The position numbers were made by a program, and so were the translations under genes. The notes beneath the pieces are model-generated. The model was not told the DNA's origin. It made no database searches and saw nothing but the letters and a program-made list of their open reading frames with translations. Shown here piece by piece: positions 1 through 12,004 of a stretch of 64,000 nt of DNA (the first letter of the stretch is position 1; each line of letters opens with the position of its first letter). This DNA is from Doryteuthis pealeii (lineage: Eukaryota; Mollusca; Cephalopoda; Myopsida; Loliginidae): NCBI GenBank assembly GCA_023376005.1, contig CM042163.1, forward strand, positions 1,928,848 through 1,992,847, read 5' to 3'.

Positions 1-59
1 GAGGAGAGAGAGAAGAGCAATGAGAGAGAGAGAGAGAGAGAAGAGCAATGAGAGAGAAG

Positions 60-94
<35 letters not shown>

Positions 95-258
95 GCATGA
101 GAGAGAGAGAGAGAGAAGAGCATGAGAGAGAGAGAGAGAAGAGCAATGAGAGAGAGAGAGAGAGAGAAGAGCAATGAGAAGAGAGAGAGAGAGAGAAGAG
201 CAATGAGAGAGAGAGAGAGAGAAGAGCAATGAGAGAGAGAGAGAAGAGAGAGAAGAGC

Positions 259-295
<37 letters not shown>

Positions 296-300
296 ATAAG
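1..300. repeat. (GA)n minisatellite
   Basis: Nearly pure GA dinucleotides interrupted regularly by agagcaatga, giving a higher-order unit of roughly 25-50 bases. It runs off the left edge, so its full size is unknown. No coding sense. Confidence 0.95.
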
Positions 301-1216
301 AGTGACTAGAAGAATGGTGCAGCCAGTTACAATGAAAGTAACATCCATAGAAATATGGAAAATCTTTTTAATGAACTTCTAAGATAATTATGTCCCCTTA
401 GAACTTGCAAATTGAAAAGTTTACTCCTTCCACGAATTCACCAAAGGTGAACCAGCTCAACCGACCCAAGGTGAATGCTGTCACAGAAACAGAATAGAAA
501 GACAAAGAGACAACAAACGACTCCGTTTTGAATCCAGCAAAACAGAATTGACATAAGACCCAATGATTTGTCCTCGGCAATATCAATAAATCCTGACAAC
601 AAACGATATTGTAATACAAGTAGAAATAACTGTGTTTAATGGCTTATAACCCTCTCCTCCTCCTCCTCCTCCTCCGCAGCAAAAATGGATAGAAAAATAT
701 CTCCTCCTCGATCTTGTATACAAAGTTGATATATCTGATTAGCTAACATTTACACAAATGCTGGAGTGACGACCAATACTTATAGCTAACTCTAGAATAC
801 AATAATATTAAATGTAAATGAGATGGTGGGTGGTGGGTGGATTATATACTATCAAAATATTAGTAGTTGTAATACAGCAAACAGAATCTCTCTCTCTCCA
901 CCCCCTCCCCGTTGTGTTTATTGGATGCAAATGCAAGTTATTAAACTAATCAGATAGAATTTGTTATCTGACAAATATTTAGTTCACTGATTGGAAGAGG
1001 GAGAGTTCATTATGTTTGCTAATAATGTTTTGGAAAAAACAAAAAAAAAACAACAAAAAAAAACAACATACATCCTGAGAGGCAAATCCATTATTTCATA
1101 GAGAGTAACAATAATTAATGCATTGATCTGATGATAGCCGATTTGAAAATGTCATTGGTTTTGATTGGTAATTGTTGTTGGTGTGGTCTGAATTCACAAA
1201 GAAATCTTCAGGAGGT
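301..1216. other. gene-free AT-rich stretch
   Basis: No gene recognised. At about 405-490 there is a fragment with the phrase cagctcaaccgacccaaggt that recurs at 2515-2555 and 5130-5160 (family E). Short cct and purine-rich runs are the only other features. Confidence 0.5.
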
Positions 1217-1218
1217 CG

Positions 1219-1273
1219 TTGGTTGGTTGGTTTTTTATGGCATGTCAACCCATTGGGTCATTTTATGCCAAAG
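1219..1273 (-). repeat. isolated retroposon tail hairpin module
   Basis: A (GGTT)n run followed by ggcatgtcaaccc...gggtcattttatgcc. The outer bases (GGCAT/ATGCC) and inner bases (AACCC/GGGT) can pair. The same module ends the family C and D repeats and forms the array at 53.5-54.5 kb. Read on the minus strand it is a 3' end with a (CCAA)n tail. Confidence 0.65.
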
Positions 1274-1773
1274 ATGTTTTGTTTTTAGTCATTCTTGAGG
1301 GTGTTGTATACCTCTTTCTTTACTTTCTTTCTACTTCTATTTTTCTTCTGTTCATCTTCTAGCGTCTGGACTTCGTCTTGGTGGTCGGTCGCACTTAACT
1401 CATTTCTTCTTCTAGATCAGTCTTGTTACCAAGACATTCACCAACCACAAAACCGTGTTATTTTTGTAAGCTTTTATTTACTTAACTAAACATTTCATGT
1501 AACTAAACATAGCGCGCGTATGCAGGTGAGTTCCAGTTAAGGCAGGACATCTTTGCTGCCCAACGTCCAAATTGAAACTGAAGACCCAACCAGGTTCCCA
1601 CGTGACTTCACGTATTTCGCAGGCTTCCTGTAATATTCCATGGAAAGTCCCGCCCGTGATATGAAAAGGCCATCCCTTTAGAAATACAGGGGATTGACAA
1701 TAATCTTATGCAACCGCATAGATTATGTAACAAGGGGAACTCAATTTAAAAAAAAAAAACTGATTTTGTTCTA

Positions 1774-2100
1774 TTTAACCCATAGATACGACCCTAACAG
1801 GTACTACCACTTGGGCTCAGAGTGGACCAGGGAGTAATGGTGATGAAGGGTACTCCAGAACTGGAACTTCACCATCAGATAGAGGTTAATGTCATATCCA
1901 GGACAATAAGACCCTCAGTTACTGCCTTCTAGCACCCATATTATAAAAAGGGCAATAGGGTTGGGACAATCATATAGGTGCTAGGGCTTGATGTGACAGC
2001 CGATTGATCAGAAGAAGCCTCTCCGTCTAGATTAAGTAAGAGCTAAAATGGAGAATGTCATGGACTGCTCATCCACCAGGATTCCATCCTTAAGCATGGT
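1774..2100 (-). repeat. family C retroposon, diverged copy
   Basis: Contains the family landmarks: cccatagat...accctaacaggtactaccact, a block resembling the 'gtgatgaagggg...cctccagaactggaacctcacc' region, and tagcacccatat. Compared with the copies at 5676 and 35755 it has several internal deletions, so it is older. Orientation follows the tail hairpin of complete copies. The body is unclassified; no coding frame is shared between copies. Confidence 0.75.
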
Positions 2101-2169
2101 TCTAAAATGGTTCCATGAGTAGACAGCAAATTGGAACAAGAAGAAATTTCATCTTTAGCTAATCTATCT

Positions 2170-2558
2170 TAACTGTGTCAGGTTGCACAATGTGCTACTG
2201 ATACTATGTAACCCAGTATTATCTGTTTTATAGTCGGATTATGGGTGACTAAACCAGTAACCCCACAGATTTTATCTGATGAGGAGGGTGGCTACACACC
2301 CTACAGAATGTAAAACAAGATCTGTAAAGGTGGCTGTCATCATCAGGAATTAAATGGCTTTTGGTATACTTATCACTGCGTCTGTGAAAATTCTGCGGCA
2401 AACAAGGGCTTCTCCTTCCCCTGACCAGGATATGCATGTGGGGTTTGGGGACTGCTTGTGAATTTCCTATTCCCTTGTTACTCTTTCTATGAATTCACCA
2501 CAGGTGAATTTGTTGGATAGAGCCAGCTCAACTGACCCAGGATGAATGCTGTCGCAGG

Positions 2559-2560
<2 letters not shown>
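2170..2560 (+). repeat. family E dispersed repeat, copy 1
   Basis: Shares two blocks in the same order with 4750-5165: a region around 'gtaacccagtattatc...gactaaaccagtaa' and a 3' block around cagctcaactgacccagg. It ends in a poly(A) run at 2560-2591, suggesting a retroposon. Not assigned to a known class. Confidence 0.55.
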
Positions 2561-2593
<33 letters not shown>

Positions 2594-2741
2594 AAAAAAA
2601 AAGAAAAAAGGAAACTATCTTAACTACAGGATAAAGAGACAGGTGGTGTTTCTTTAGTTTTAATGGCATAAACTTTCATGGGTTATTTAATGCCAAAATC
2701 ATCCTTGTATGTATTTAATCAATACCTCCACACAAGTAGTA

Positions 2742-2930
2742 GGATTTGACAAGATTATTTTAAAAGTAGAGCTCAATGGGTTTCAATTCTCCTAGACTCG
2801 TTGCCTAACCAAGGTTAAAGAGCCCAGTCAGCCATACTATTCACTCATAAATACGCGAAATGCTAACCGCCTTGTCCTAGATTTCAACTCAGCACGAGTC
2901 CATTTCCTACAATGATAACAACCAGAACAC
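2742..2930 (-). repeat. SINE-B (tRNA-derived), diverged
   Basis: Minus-strand copy of the family best seen at 30031-30325. It has the gcctaaccaaggttaaagag body block and, at the tRNA-like end, sequence reverse-complementary to a box B (gagtttcaactc type). Diverged and probably incomplete. Confidence 0.7.
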
Positions 2931-4035
2931 AGTTTAATAATTCACATTGCTGAAGTATTTCAATAATTCATGCACATTTTTTTCAATATCTGCCCCAAAC
3001 ATTAATTTCACATTTTGGTGAATTGTACACGCAAAGACTGTGTGCTCCTGCCACACTTTCTATCACATATATAATCAATGGTCAGCAAAAAGAACCCTTT
3101 TGAATATTCTTAAGACTCTCTGACGCCAGAGCTGAGGTTGGGAGTCCCAGAAATTGACCTCAAGTGAACAACCGCTACTACACTTGTTGCCTTCATCACG
3201 TACGCTGGAGAAGAGGAAGGCAAAGGGATGAACGGGAATACACCCCACCTCCTTTTTTTGGGGGGAAGAAAGAGATTCCTATTGGTAGTTTAGTTTGCAC
3301 TCGGGACCCGGTCAGTGAATATAGTAGGATTCTTCACCTCGTGGGGGACGGGAGAAAATCGTCCCCATGAAGAAAAATTGACCACCATAGACGGTGGGAA
3401 TGAAGATGAACTAACCAATAAAAGCTAAGTAAAAATTTCTTCCGTCATGAAAAATTGCTATTAGATATGAAAGAGATTCCGCCTAATGACTTTATTAACC
3501 CTAGCCTGTCGGCATCCGTTTTATCCTCCTCCCAGCTTATAAATTCTGAATAAAACTTATGTTATAAAAATATATATTATGTCTTATTGCTCTTTACCAA
3601 TTTTTGCATGTGCACCTTTCATTTTCTTTGATCTCTGATGGAACAGCGTTGTAGACATTGAAAACGATAGGCGAACGTAACACAAGTCTCTTTTTGTAGA
3701 AGAGGCAATATTCTAATGACTGAATTGGCAGTCAAAGGAAGGAAGCTGTAACTCAATACATAGTGCAGAAGGGTGGATTATTTATCTAAGCACCGTAATC
3801 ACACTGAAATCAACAGCCAATCAGGACTCAAGGAATGGTATCACCCAGATGCAAGTTCGGAATATTCCTGAGTGCTATCCTCTACCAACTGCTTAATGTA
3901 TAAATTCAGATGTGCTTAATTGTTGTTCAATCAAACAGTGTAGTCACTCACTCACTTCAACAATTTTTAGTTTCGGTTAAAACTGTGGTAAGGGTAACCT
4001 GAAGTTGAACTTTTTTAGACCTTATTTTTCTGATG
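2931..4035. other. gene-free stretch
   Basis: I see no gene, RNA or complete repeat here. A short open frame at 3164-3370 has no recognisable motif and lies in otherwise unstructured sequence. Confidence 0.4.
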
Positions 4036-4291
4036 TAAGTAAGTAAAGTAAAGTCGTCGGGTGGCCTAAAGTCGGTATCAGCCAATCAGCAAGAGAGTCT
4101 ATCCCCTTTTCTATAGTGCTAGACCAAGGAGATTATTTTAGCGTCTGAGATGGAGCGCCACACCTACCATCAGCTCCACACTTTACCGCACAGATCCCTG
4201 TGCTACGCATACGCCGAGTTGGCAAGGACCGGTATTGAACTAGGAACCTTGTGGTTTCTAGCCGAACGCTCTACCGACTGAGCTAACCCGG
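4036..4291 (-). repeat. SINE-A (tRNA-derived), full length
   Basis: Minus-strand copy. The right end is the reverse complement of a tRNA-like head (gttagctcagtcggtagagc as box A region; ggttcctagttcaataccgg as box B region). The body follows with the conserved ctgatggtaggtgtggcgct block, and the left end is a tail of the (CTTTA)n type. About 255 bases, matching the copies at 10869, 37743, 50242 and 62388. Confidence 0.88.
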
Positions 4292-4749
4292 AAATAATGA
4301 GAAAAGTTTTGGTAAACCAGGTAGGCTTTGAGCTATTTACAAAAACCTTTCTAGTTCCCCAATGATACCAGAGTTCAGTTTCAGGTTAGCCTTACTTCAC
4401 TTTTAAACTGGACTATTTTGTCTAAATTCACAAATTTTAAGAGAAGCTAATTTCAGGGTCATTTTTTATGTTTGGAAGCTACGTACATTATTTTCAAATT
4501 AACTTTTTTAGTCTGAATTTTTCTCTATCAATTCTCTCAGTCTTTGGCTAAATTCATCATCTTCATAAAAGTTTGGAATTTTTGCTGCTACGTCAACAAT
4601 GGTTTCTCTATATTTTGCTCTTTTTTCTTGTCAGTCAAAATTCCCCGGTCAACCTTCAATTTTATTGTTTTAACCATTTTAATAAAAAAACCAGAAATTC
4701 ATTTCCTGTTGTTTGTCCATAGACCAATTATTAGGCATCATCATTTCTT

Positions 4750-5165
4750 TTCTCTTTTCATTAGATCAGATTGCTCAATGCACTACTGGTACCATATAAC
4801 CCAATATTATCCGTTTCATAGTCAGATCATCAGTGACTAAACTGGTAATCCCACAGATTTTTGACTGGTGAGGAGGGCGGGACAAAAAACAAAATCTGTA
4901 AAAGGGCGGAGGGAGCTCTTTGCTCAATGGCCATCTAGCACATTATTTCTAAAGTCCAAACCCTCCTTATTGCAGCAAGGCAGTATGAATGTAGGAGAAC
5001 CATGTTGTCATGGCCACTCAAGGTGGACAGGTCTGGCAACCAGTGGTACTAGGACCACAACCCGGCCAAAGGGGCTCTGGTGAAAATTACAATTCCTATT
5101 CTCATGATATTCCATCTTTGAATTGATGGAGACAGCTCAACCCACTCTGGGTGAATGCTGCTACA
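4750..5165 (+). repeat. family E dispersed repeat, copy 2
   Basis: Matches 2170-2560 at both ends (accatataacccaatattat near the start, cagctcaacccactctgggt near the end). The middle, 4868-5083, is open in one frame, but the frame is not conserved in copy 1, so I do not call it a gene. Confidence 0.55.
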
Positions 5166-5675
5166 ACAACATTTCATATACTTTTCCCACTGATTCATTA
5201 GATCATTACTTACAATTAAATTATCAATAATTTGATGGATTTTGATAACCTATTCCCATAAATTGGGCTCCACTAAACATTGGGAGACAATAGGTTAGTT
5301 TTCTTTTTTAAATAAAGCAGTTAATGACTGCATTGGAATCGAACAATAACCATTGTAATTTGGTTAAATATCAAGCTGAGACCAATATTAACCCTTTTAC
5401 TGGCAGATCATTTGTTTAAATGTCACATTCTGCCAGTGTAGCATTAAAAGGGTTAACTTAAAGAATCAATCAGCTATATAACAGGATTAAGAAGAGAAGT
5501 TGATTACACAGTGTTAATTGATTTTAACAAGATTGGCATAAGGCCAAAAGTAGGAGTACCTAGTAAAAAAAAAAAAATAGGTACTCGTTGACCAGGTCAG
5601 TTTTTTCAAGAAGTTTAAAAAAAAAAAAGAAGATTTATTGATGTTTGAAAAATTATTATCCTGTCTGAATTGATT

Positions 5676-6264
5676 TGTTTTGTTTTACGGCATATCAACC
5701 TCAGTGGGTCATTTAATGCCAATAAAGTTTTGAAATAAATCAATTCTTAATGGATAATACAATTTTTTTATAAATACATTTTTCTATTTAACCCATAGAT
5801 GGGACCCTAACAGGTACTACCACTCCGGGTCAGAGTGGACCAGGGAGCAATGGGGATGAAGGGGTGCTACACATTCCCCAAACCTCCAAAACTGGAACCT
5901 CACCATCAGATAGAGTTTAACGTCATTCCCAGGACATGTAGACCCACAGCCACCGCCTTCTAGCACCCATATGATAAAAAGGGTTGGGGCTTGCCATAAG
6001 GGCAATAGGGTTGGGAAAATCATATAGGTGCTAGGGCTTGATGTGACCAGCTGATTGATCGGAGGGGGCCTCTCTGACCGCCCGTCTAGCCCAAGATAGA
6101 GCCAAAGTGGAGTATTGCAAGTCATGAACTGCTCATCCACCTGGGCTCTATCCTTAAGCATCACGGGTCGCCACACACGGCCAACAGGTGGCCCTATGGG
6201 GGAGTCTTACCCCTCTGCAGAGGTGCATTCTAACGCCCCAGCCGACAGGGCGGTGTCTGAATTG
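5676..6264 (-). repeat. family C retroposon, near full length
   Basis: About 590 bases, very close to 35755-36355. On the minus strand it starts near accgccctgtcggctggggc, carries the family body, and ends with the hairpin tatcggcattaaatgaccc...ttgatatgccgtaaaac and an A/C-rich tail. No tRNA-like head is visible. The long minus-strand open frame (5817-6176) is open again at 35904-36284 but broken in the 48868 copy. Confidence 0.85.
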
Positions 6265-7257
6265 AAATTTAGTGAAGATTAATTTCTAAATGTTCTTTTC
6301 AACTTGTACAAATATTGTCTGAGAAATCTTTTGAATGGAGAGAAAACAACTAAGTATTAAAATTGGTTGGAGAGAGAAAACAAATATTCAACAAATGGTC
6401 ACATTAGTAAATAGTGATTTACTAATCAATTTTATAATGAAATTCTTTTTATACTGAAAATTGGAATCCAATGTCTTTAGAGTAGACTTATTACTAATAA
6501 ACTTTTTATTATTTCAAAACTTAAGAAAATGAAGACACTGAGACAGAAGAAAATAAATTCATTGGATTTGAACCAGGTACGACGAAATTGAAAACTACTT
6601 TGATAAATACAACAATCTTTTTTTTTTCATTTTCTTTGGTTTTATTTTTGCTTAATTTTACAATTTGACCATTTCTTTTTTTTTTCTTTCGTTTTTATGA
6701 AGACTAGCACAAAATAAAAAAACACCTCCGGGCGATGCAAAAATGGATTTTTTAAACATGGTGACTGTAAGTTGATCTGATGATCGTATTGGCAAGAAAC
6801 AGTCAACAAAATCTGTTGACTCTGTCTATGCTATCCTAACTTGTATATACATTTTCCTAACTAGTACAAAATAAAAAAACACACCCTCCGGGCGATGTAA
6901 AAATAGATTTTTGAAACATATTGCCTGAGGGGTGGGAGTAAAAAATGCAATATCAGCGAGTTTGTACCCTAAGTAAGTAAAATCATCAAATTCATTAAAA
7001 GATTAAAAAATAAAACAATTTGAAATGTAAACTTTAAATATGTATTAAAATAAAACAAACTATATATAGATATATAATACCAGTCATGTATTTATTAAAA
7101 CTGGTTTTAAAAAAACAATGAGGTCTGTCTAATGTTGCATGTTCAAATTTTGAGTGTATTTATTCTATGTTATGACGATTTGGGGTAATGTGACGTAAGC
7201 AGTGACGTAATTTTTGTTACAGACAAAAACCGGAAGTGAATCTCCATTATTAATAGA
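6265..7257. other. AT-rich stretch with a local duplication
   Basis: No gene. A block beginning acaaaataaaaaaacac and containing ccgggcgatg occurs at about 6708-6765 and again at 6864-6925: a direct duplication spaced about 157 bases. Confidence 0.5.
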
Positions 7258-7510
7258 TTACTTGTTTAATGGTGGCCAGTTTAGCTCAGTAAGTAGAGCA
7301 CCCGCTTAGGAATCGCAAGGTTCCGGGTTCGATACCAGTCCCCACCAAAACAGTGTATGAGTGGTACAGACTAGGTAATCAGATCTGTGCGGCAAAGTGG
7401 GGAGCTGATGGTAGGTGTGGCGCTCCACCTCAGTAAAAAAAAAAATCTCCTTGGTCTAGTGCTAGAAAACAGGGGATAGACTCCCTCACCTTATAACTTA
7501 CTTGTTTAAT
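7258..7510 (+). mobile_element. SINE-A insertion with 13-bp target duplication
   Basis: The tRNA-like head (tttagctcagtaagtagagc; ggttccgggttcgataccag) is followed by the family body (gctgatggtaggtgtggcgc). The insertion, 7271-7497, is flanked by a perfect direct repeat TTACTTGTTTAAT at 7258-7270 and 7498-7510, as expected for target-primed retroposition. The box B here is the closest to a real tRNA of all copies, so this may be a fairly young insertion. Confidence 0.92.
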
Positions 7511-8274
7511 AAATCTTGTAGATATTTTATATTCCAGAAGGAAAATCCTTTTATTCCAAAATGGTTTGCCATGACAATGGAAACTTTTTGAAATTTACTG
7601 AGATTGAAATGTGGATAGTACAGTGGTTAAGAAATGAATATAGAGAGTTTTATCTTCACTGAGTGCCCCATGAACATAGCCTTGTGCCAGTCAAGGGAAA
7701 TTTACTAAATATCTGCTTGATAGGTTTGAGAGTTAGTGTTTGAAACCAGCTAAAAACTGGGATTTCAAATTGCTTCAAGGCAGGCAAGCAGAACTCCTTT
7801 CTGCTTGGAACAGACAGGAATATCACTATCTTGCTAGTTTAGTTGCCTTGTACCAGACTAGAGAAAATGCTTAATAAGCACCAGGGTTGCAATTATGTGC
7901 GAGTGCGTCTAAATGTCCTGGATTTAAAGAATGGATAACAAGATAGACAGGGAGGAAGCATCTGGTTCTTCTTGGATTGTTAAACTCACAGCCACTAATT
8001 TTCTAGAAACCAGATATTACTTTTTTTTCATTTCTTTTTTTTATTTTTATTATTATAACGTGAGAACTTTTGTCCATTATGTTCTTCTAGTCGTTATAGT
8101 GCGATGCTTTCAATTCTGAGACGGTGTCATTCTAGTGAACAAAATAAGAGGATGTCGTGATTCAAGGGAGATACTGCTTTAATGGGAACTGAATTATTTC
8201 TATTGCTGACAAGTTAAAACTATCAGAAAATGGAATGGGGGACACTTAACACAATTCTTCTATAATGTCATACA

Positions 8275-8802
8275 GTGAGGCACTCAGGGTGTTATGGTTA
8301 TTATCATATGAAATGAACTTGGCAACCCGAGTTCAAATCCTGGATGAAGCTGTTTGCATTTCACAGTGCTAATTAATACCCTTAAGAACATTTTCAATTC
8401 AACTATTCTCATTCAACAATGGGTAAATAGTAGGGCAGACTGGGTTCATTAACCTTAGTAACTCTTAACATCCTGTTGAGATTTTTCTAAGTCCAGAGCA
8501 TTCCTATAAGTATATATTAAAAAAATGGCTAAAAATGACCTTTGCATCTAAAGTTACCTGTTATTTCCCTTAAATCAAAGATTTCTACATATGTTTAATA
8601 TTAAATTTAAACAAAGGTTATTGTTTAGGGCTGATTAGTTAAAACAAATGTGACTTCCAGCCGGGTGGAATGAGGTGATATAGGACTTTAAGAGTTAAGC
8701 AACCAGTCTTGGAGAAGGAAAACTCTGAATTCAGATCTGTTAAATTCTGCTTATGAAATTGACCAGGTGTCACATCCTGCTCATATTGATAAATATATAT
8801 AA
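8275..8802 (+). repeat. SINE-B copy split by about 230 bases
   Basis: The 5' part at 8275-8460 has a tRNA-like head with box B gagttcaaatcctgg and the gcatttcacagtgct block. The 3' part resumes at about 8693 (gcaaccagtcttggagaagg) and runs to an AT tail at 8802. The intervening 8461-8692 belongs to no family seen elsewhere in the window. Confidence 0.7.
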
Positions 8803-8854
8803 AAGTAAATATAGTTGGCCTATTGTCAGCATCTGCCAGACAGAGAAGACTAGA

Positions 8855-9042
8855 CCTTTTTGATCTCGATTAAGAAAGGACATTTTTCGTTTACACCGTC
8901 ATTATCCGGTTGTTGGTTAGGGTTAGGGGTTAGGGGTTAGTTTTATAATTTAAAACAAAAATTTAATAATCGTCTGTTAAAACAACCGGATATTGACGGT
9001 GTAAATGAAAAACATGTCCTTTCTTAATAGAGATCAAAAAGG
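8855..9042. repeat. inverted-repeat element with telomere-like core
   Basis: Arms of about 70 bases (8855-8924 and 8975-9042) are close reverse complements, including cctttttgatct and acaccgtcattatccggttg. The central loop holds ggttagggttaggggttagg. 188 bases with no coding capacity, so MITE-like in form. A second, unrelated element with the same design lies at 22524-22705. Confidence 0.8.
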
Positions 9043-9615
9043 GGGGCCTAAAGGTCATATGGTCCGTTTATTAATCAAGATCAGTTTTTTTTGACTGATA
9101 TGAGGAAATTTATAAGGCCATATGAAGAGAAGAACCAAAATATGTTAAGAAAAACTGAGGTTAATGTTGATTATATAACAGTTTGAATGTCAATAGAAAA
9201 TACATTCAGTGAATCTGAAATGGCGGAAGCTAAAAAGCTAATATTTTCATGCATCCCATCAATAATGCCGATAGCTTTTTAATTTACTATGTCCTGGGAC
9301 GCATGTATTTGATTTGAATGAGTCCCCGGGAATTTGATGAGTCCCAACTAAAGTTTCTTATTTTATTTTATTATTGGGTTTTTATTTATGAACAACTAAA
9401 GCCGTCTAACCCCTACCTTGTACCCCATACCGTGTAATTCGTTTCTAAGAAAATATTGCTTGGAATGGTGGGGGAAGAAGAAAAAAACCCACAGGGACGC
9501 ATGGATACAATTTTACTGCGTCCTTTTAGATTTTTTACGCGTCAGTGACACAGGACGCGTACCTATCAGCATGTCTTCCCCACCCACACACAGAGGATTA
9601 TTGGATGCAATGTCC

Positions 9616-9650
9616 ACATCTGATGAAGAAGGTTGAATAGATTGAAACAT
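9616..9650 (+). other. hammerhead-like remnant
   Basis: ctgatga is followed 17 bases later by gaaac, the spacing of a hammerhead core, but the intervening bases form only a weak hairpin. Probably a decayed Penelope-type ribozyme. Confidence 0.3.
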
Positions 9651-9933
9651 CCTAAGAAGAAATAAATGATGGTTTGAATAACTTACAGAATTTTAAAGGG
9701 ATAAAATAAAATTTTGACAAAAAAATATTTTTCACTGATCAGATTAAAAATTTTGATTTAATTTTTAACTCAGAAAAAAATATGAGTTAAAAGATGAAGA
9801 AAAACTTAACTTTTAACTTTTCACCCTCCACAAAAGATGGGGAAGTCTTGTCTAGAGAAAAACATTCGTTAAAGTATTAAAATAAATTAAAATAAATTCA
9901 TTGAAAATAGAAAACTAATATCTGTGCTTGATA

Positions 9934-10639
9934 TCTTATTATAATGGAGATTGTGTGTTTTTCTGTCTGTAACCGAAACTATATTACTACTCAACTCATA
10001 ACTGCATGTAGTTATTTATGTCACATTCTCCATGATTTTATTTTTATTTAAACTTCAATTATTAATAAAATTGTTTTATATTATTAATACTGTTGACCAT
10101 ACCTACATATCAATAGCACACAATTGTATTTATATATACAACAAAATAGCGGTTTACAGTGTGAATGGGAAGGCTAATTTGCATATGAACATTATAAATT
10201 TGATTTTAATAAATATGTGCTTAGTATTATTGATTTCTAATTGTTTGGTTTTATCTTAATAAATATGAGCAAAAATCTAGGGGATAAATATTAAAAGAAA
10301 CCCAATAATAATAAGAAATAACTGTCATTTTATTCTTTATTTCCTATTTCAACTAAATAGTTAAATTAGAAAAATTTAGTAATGAAAGATAGGAACTGTT
10401 CTATTTTTTGATTATATCCCCCCTCTGTTTCAAATCTTTTTATCTGCATTCTTATTTAGTTTCATTAGTCTTTCTAATTTAATATGATATTTTATTGCAA
10501 CAAAACTTAAATAATTTGCACTCTGTTTCAAATCTTTTTATCTGCATTCTTATTTAGTTTCATTAGTCTTTCTAATTTAATATATTTTATTGCATCAAAA
10601 CTTTAATACTAGCACCCGGAGGGTGCATATATTTGCTAG
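9934..10639 (+). mobile_element. non-autonomous Helitron, copy H1
   Basis: Begins TCTTATTATAATGGAG after an A and ends CTAG before a T, so it sits in a host A|T dinucleotide as Helitrons do. Twelve bases before the end is the hairpin GCACCC-GGA-GGGTGC (10612-10626). About 706 bases with no Rep/helicase frame. Longer than its relatives because about 60 bases near the 3' end (10427-10490) are repeated at 10523-10583. Confidence 0.88.
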
Positions 10640-10868
10640 TATATATATATTTATATAAAAGAAAAAGAAGAAAAGAAAAAAAGACAAGACCATCTTATTA
10701 AAATTGAAAATGCTTGAAAAGGTGTTTCAAAATACACAATTGAAGCATATGGCATATTTAACCTTGAAGGAGGGTAGAAATGACTATGGCTAGAAAAATT
10801 CAACTGACCAATAACAATAGACTTTCATTCATTTCAATTGGGTTCAATATTTCTTCCAAACACAAAAC

Positions 10869-11112
10869 ACGGGTTAGCTCAGTCGGTAGAGCGTTCGGCT
10901 AGAAACCACAAGGTTCCTAGTTCGATACCGGTCCTCGCCAACTCAGCGTATGAGTAGCACAGGGTTCTGTGCGGTAAAGTAAGGAGCTGATGGTAGGTGT
11001 GGTGCTCCACCTCAGACGCCAAAACAATCTCCTTGGTCTAGCGCCATTGAAAAGGGGATACACTCCCTCGCTGATACCGACATTAGGCCGCCCCGACGAC
11101 TTATATATGATA
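10869..11112 (+). repeat. SINE-A, full length
   Basis: The tRNA-like head gggttagctcagtcggtaga and box B ggttcctagttcgatacc are followed by the body and the gccgccccgacgacttata tail. I could not find clean target duplications. Confidence 0.88.
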
Positions 11113-11244
11113 AAGTGACCTCTTTTTTATGAGAGAGAGAGAGAGGGGGGGGGCAGAATTATGGGAATACCAATAACAGCAATACAAGAGAATAAGGTCC
11201 ATGTGTGGAGAAGGGTGGGGTGGGGATTGAAGTATATTCCTTAA

Positions 11245-11275
<31 letters not shown>

Positions 11276-11608
11276 GGCAGTAAAGTAGAAAGTGAATCCT
11301 TGAAAAAGGAAATAAATGGAAATTCCTCTTAATGTAAGAGGCAATAATATTACAATCACAAATTGGAAGAAGTTGGGGGTAAAATGACTCAAAGCAGATT
11401 TTTGTCATTTTATTTCAGCTATTAAACCTTTAGGATTTTCAAAAAAAGGTCACGTACAAAGAGAGAAAGAAAGAAAGACATGTTTTATCTCCAAATAATG
11501 CAATAACTTGGATAATTCGGAAGAAAAAAAAAAAATTAAAAAAATAAATAAATGAAAATAAAAACGAAGATAACACGAAAATCCTGGGGAAAATTGTATT
11601 GACAAGTG

Positions 11609-11643
<35 letters not shown>

Positions 11644-11968
11644 TTTGTCAGCGATTTTGGGTGCATTAAAACTTGTTGATGTTCATTTTTTCTTTAATAA
11701 CCGGGTGGATATTAACTTATTAAGGGTATTTAACACAATTGAGATAATTATTGAAGGCTGTTGGGTGGAGAAGGATTAAAAAACCGATAACTCGACTTTT
11801 TTTTATTTTTTATTTTTTAATAAAAACTTTAATCAACTCGAATATTTACACATCACATTTGGAAAAAAGTTTAAAGGAGAAGGGAAAATAGGGATGGAAA
11901 AATATTTTCTAAAATTAAAATCTAAGTTTAAAATCTAAGAAAAAAAAAAAGATTAAAAGATTTGATTG

Positions 11969-12004
<36 letters not shown>

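Noticed and set aside
2265..2345. ctgatgagg at 2275 as a hammerhead core
   Set aside because: The downstream bases form a weak hairpin and there is no GAA at the right place.
4868..5083. 71-codon frame as a small gene
   Set aside because: Lies within a family E repeat and is not open in the other copy.
5817..6176. 119-codon open frame, with a similar 126-codon frame at 35904-36284
   Set aside because: Both lie in family C copies on the same strand, but the frame is broken in the 48868 and 54780 copies, and no known domain is visible. Shared openness is explained by recent common origin.
7271..7347. Possible functional tRNA gene
   Set aside because: The tRNA-like head is followed by a conserved SINE body and flanked by target duplications, so it is a SINE promoter. 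The other SINE-A and SINE-B heads were rejected as tRNA genes for the same reason.
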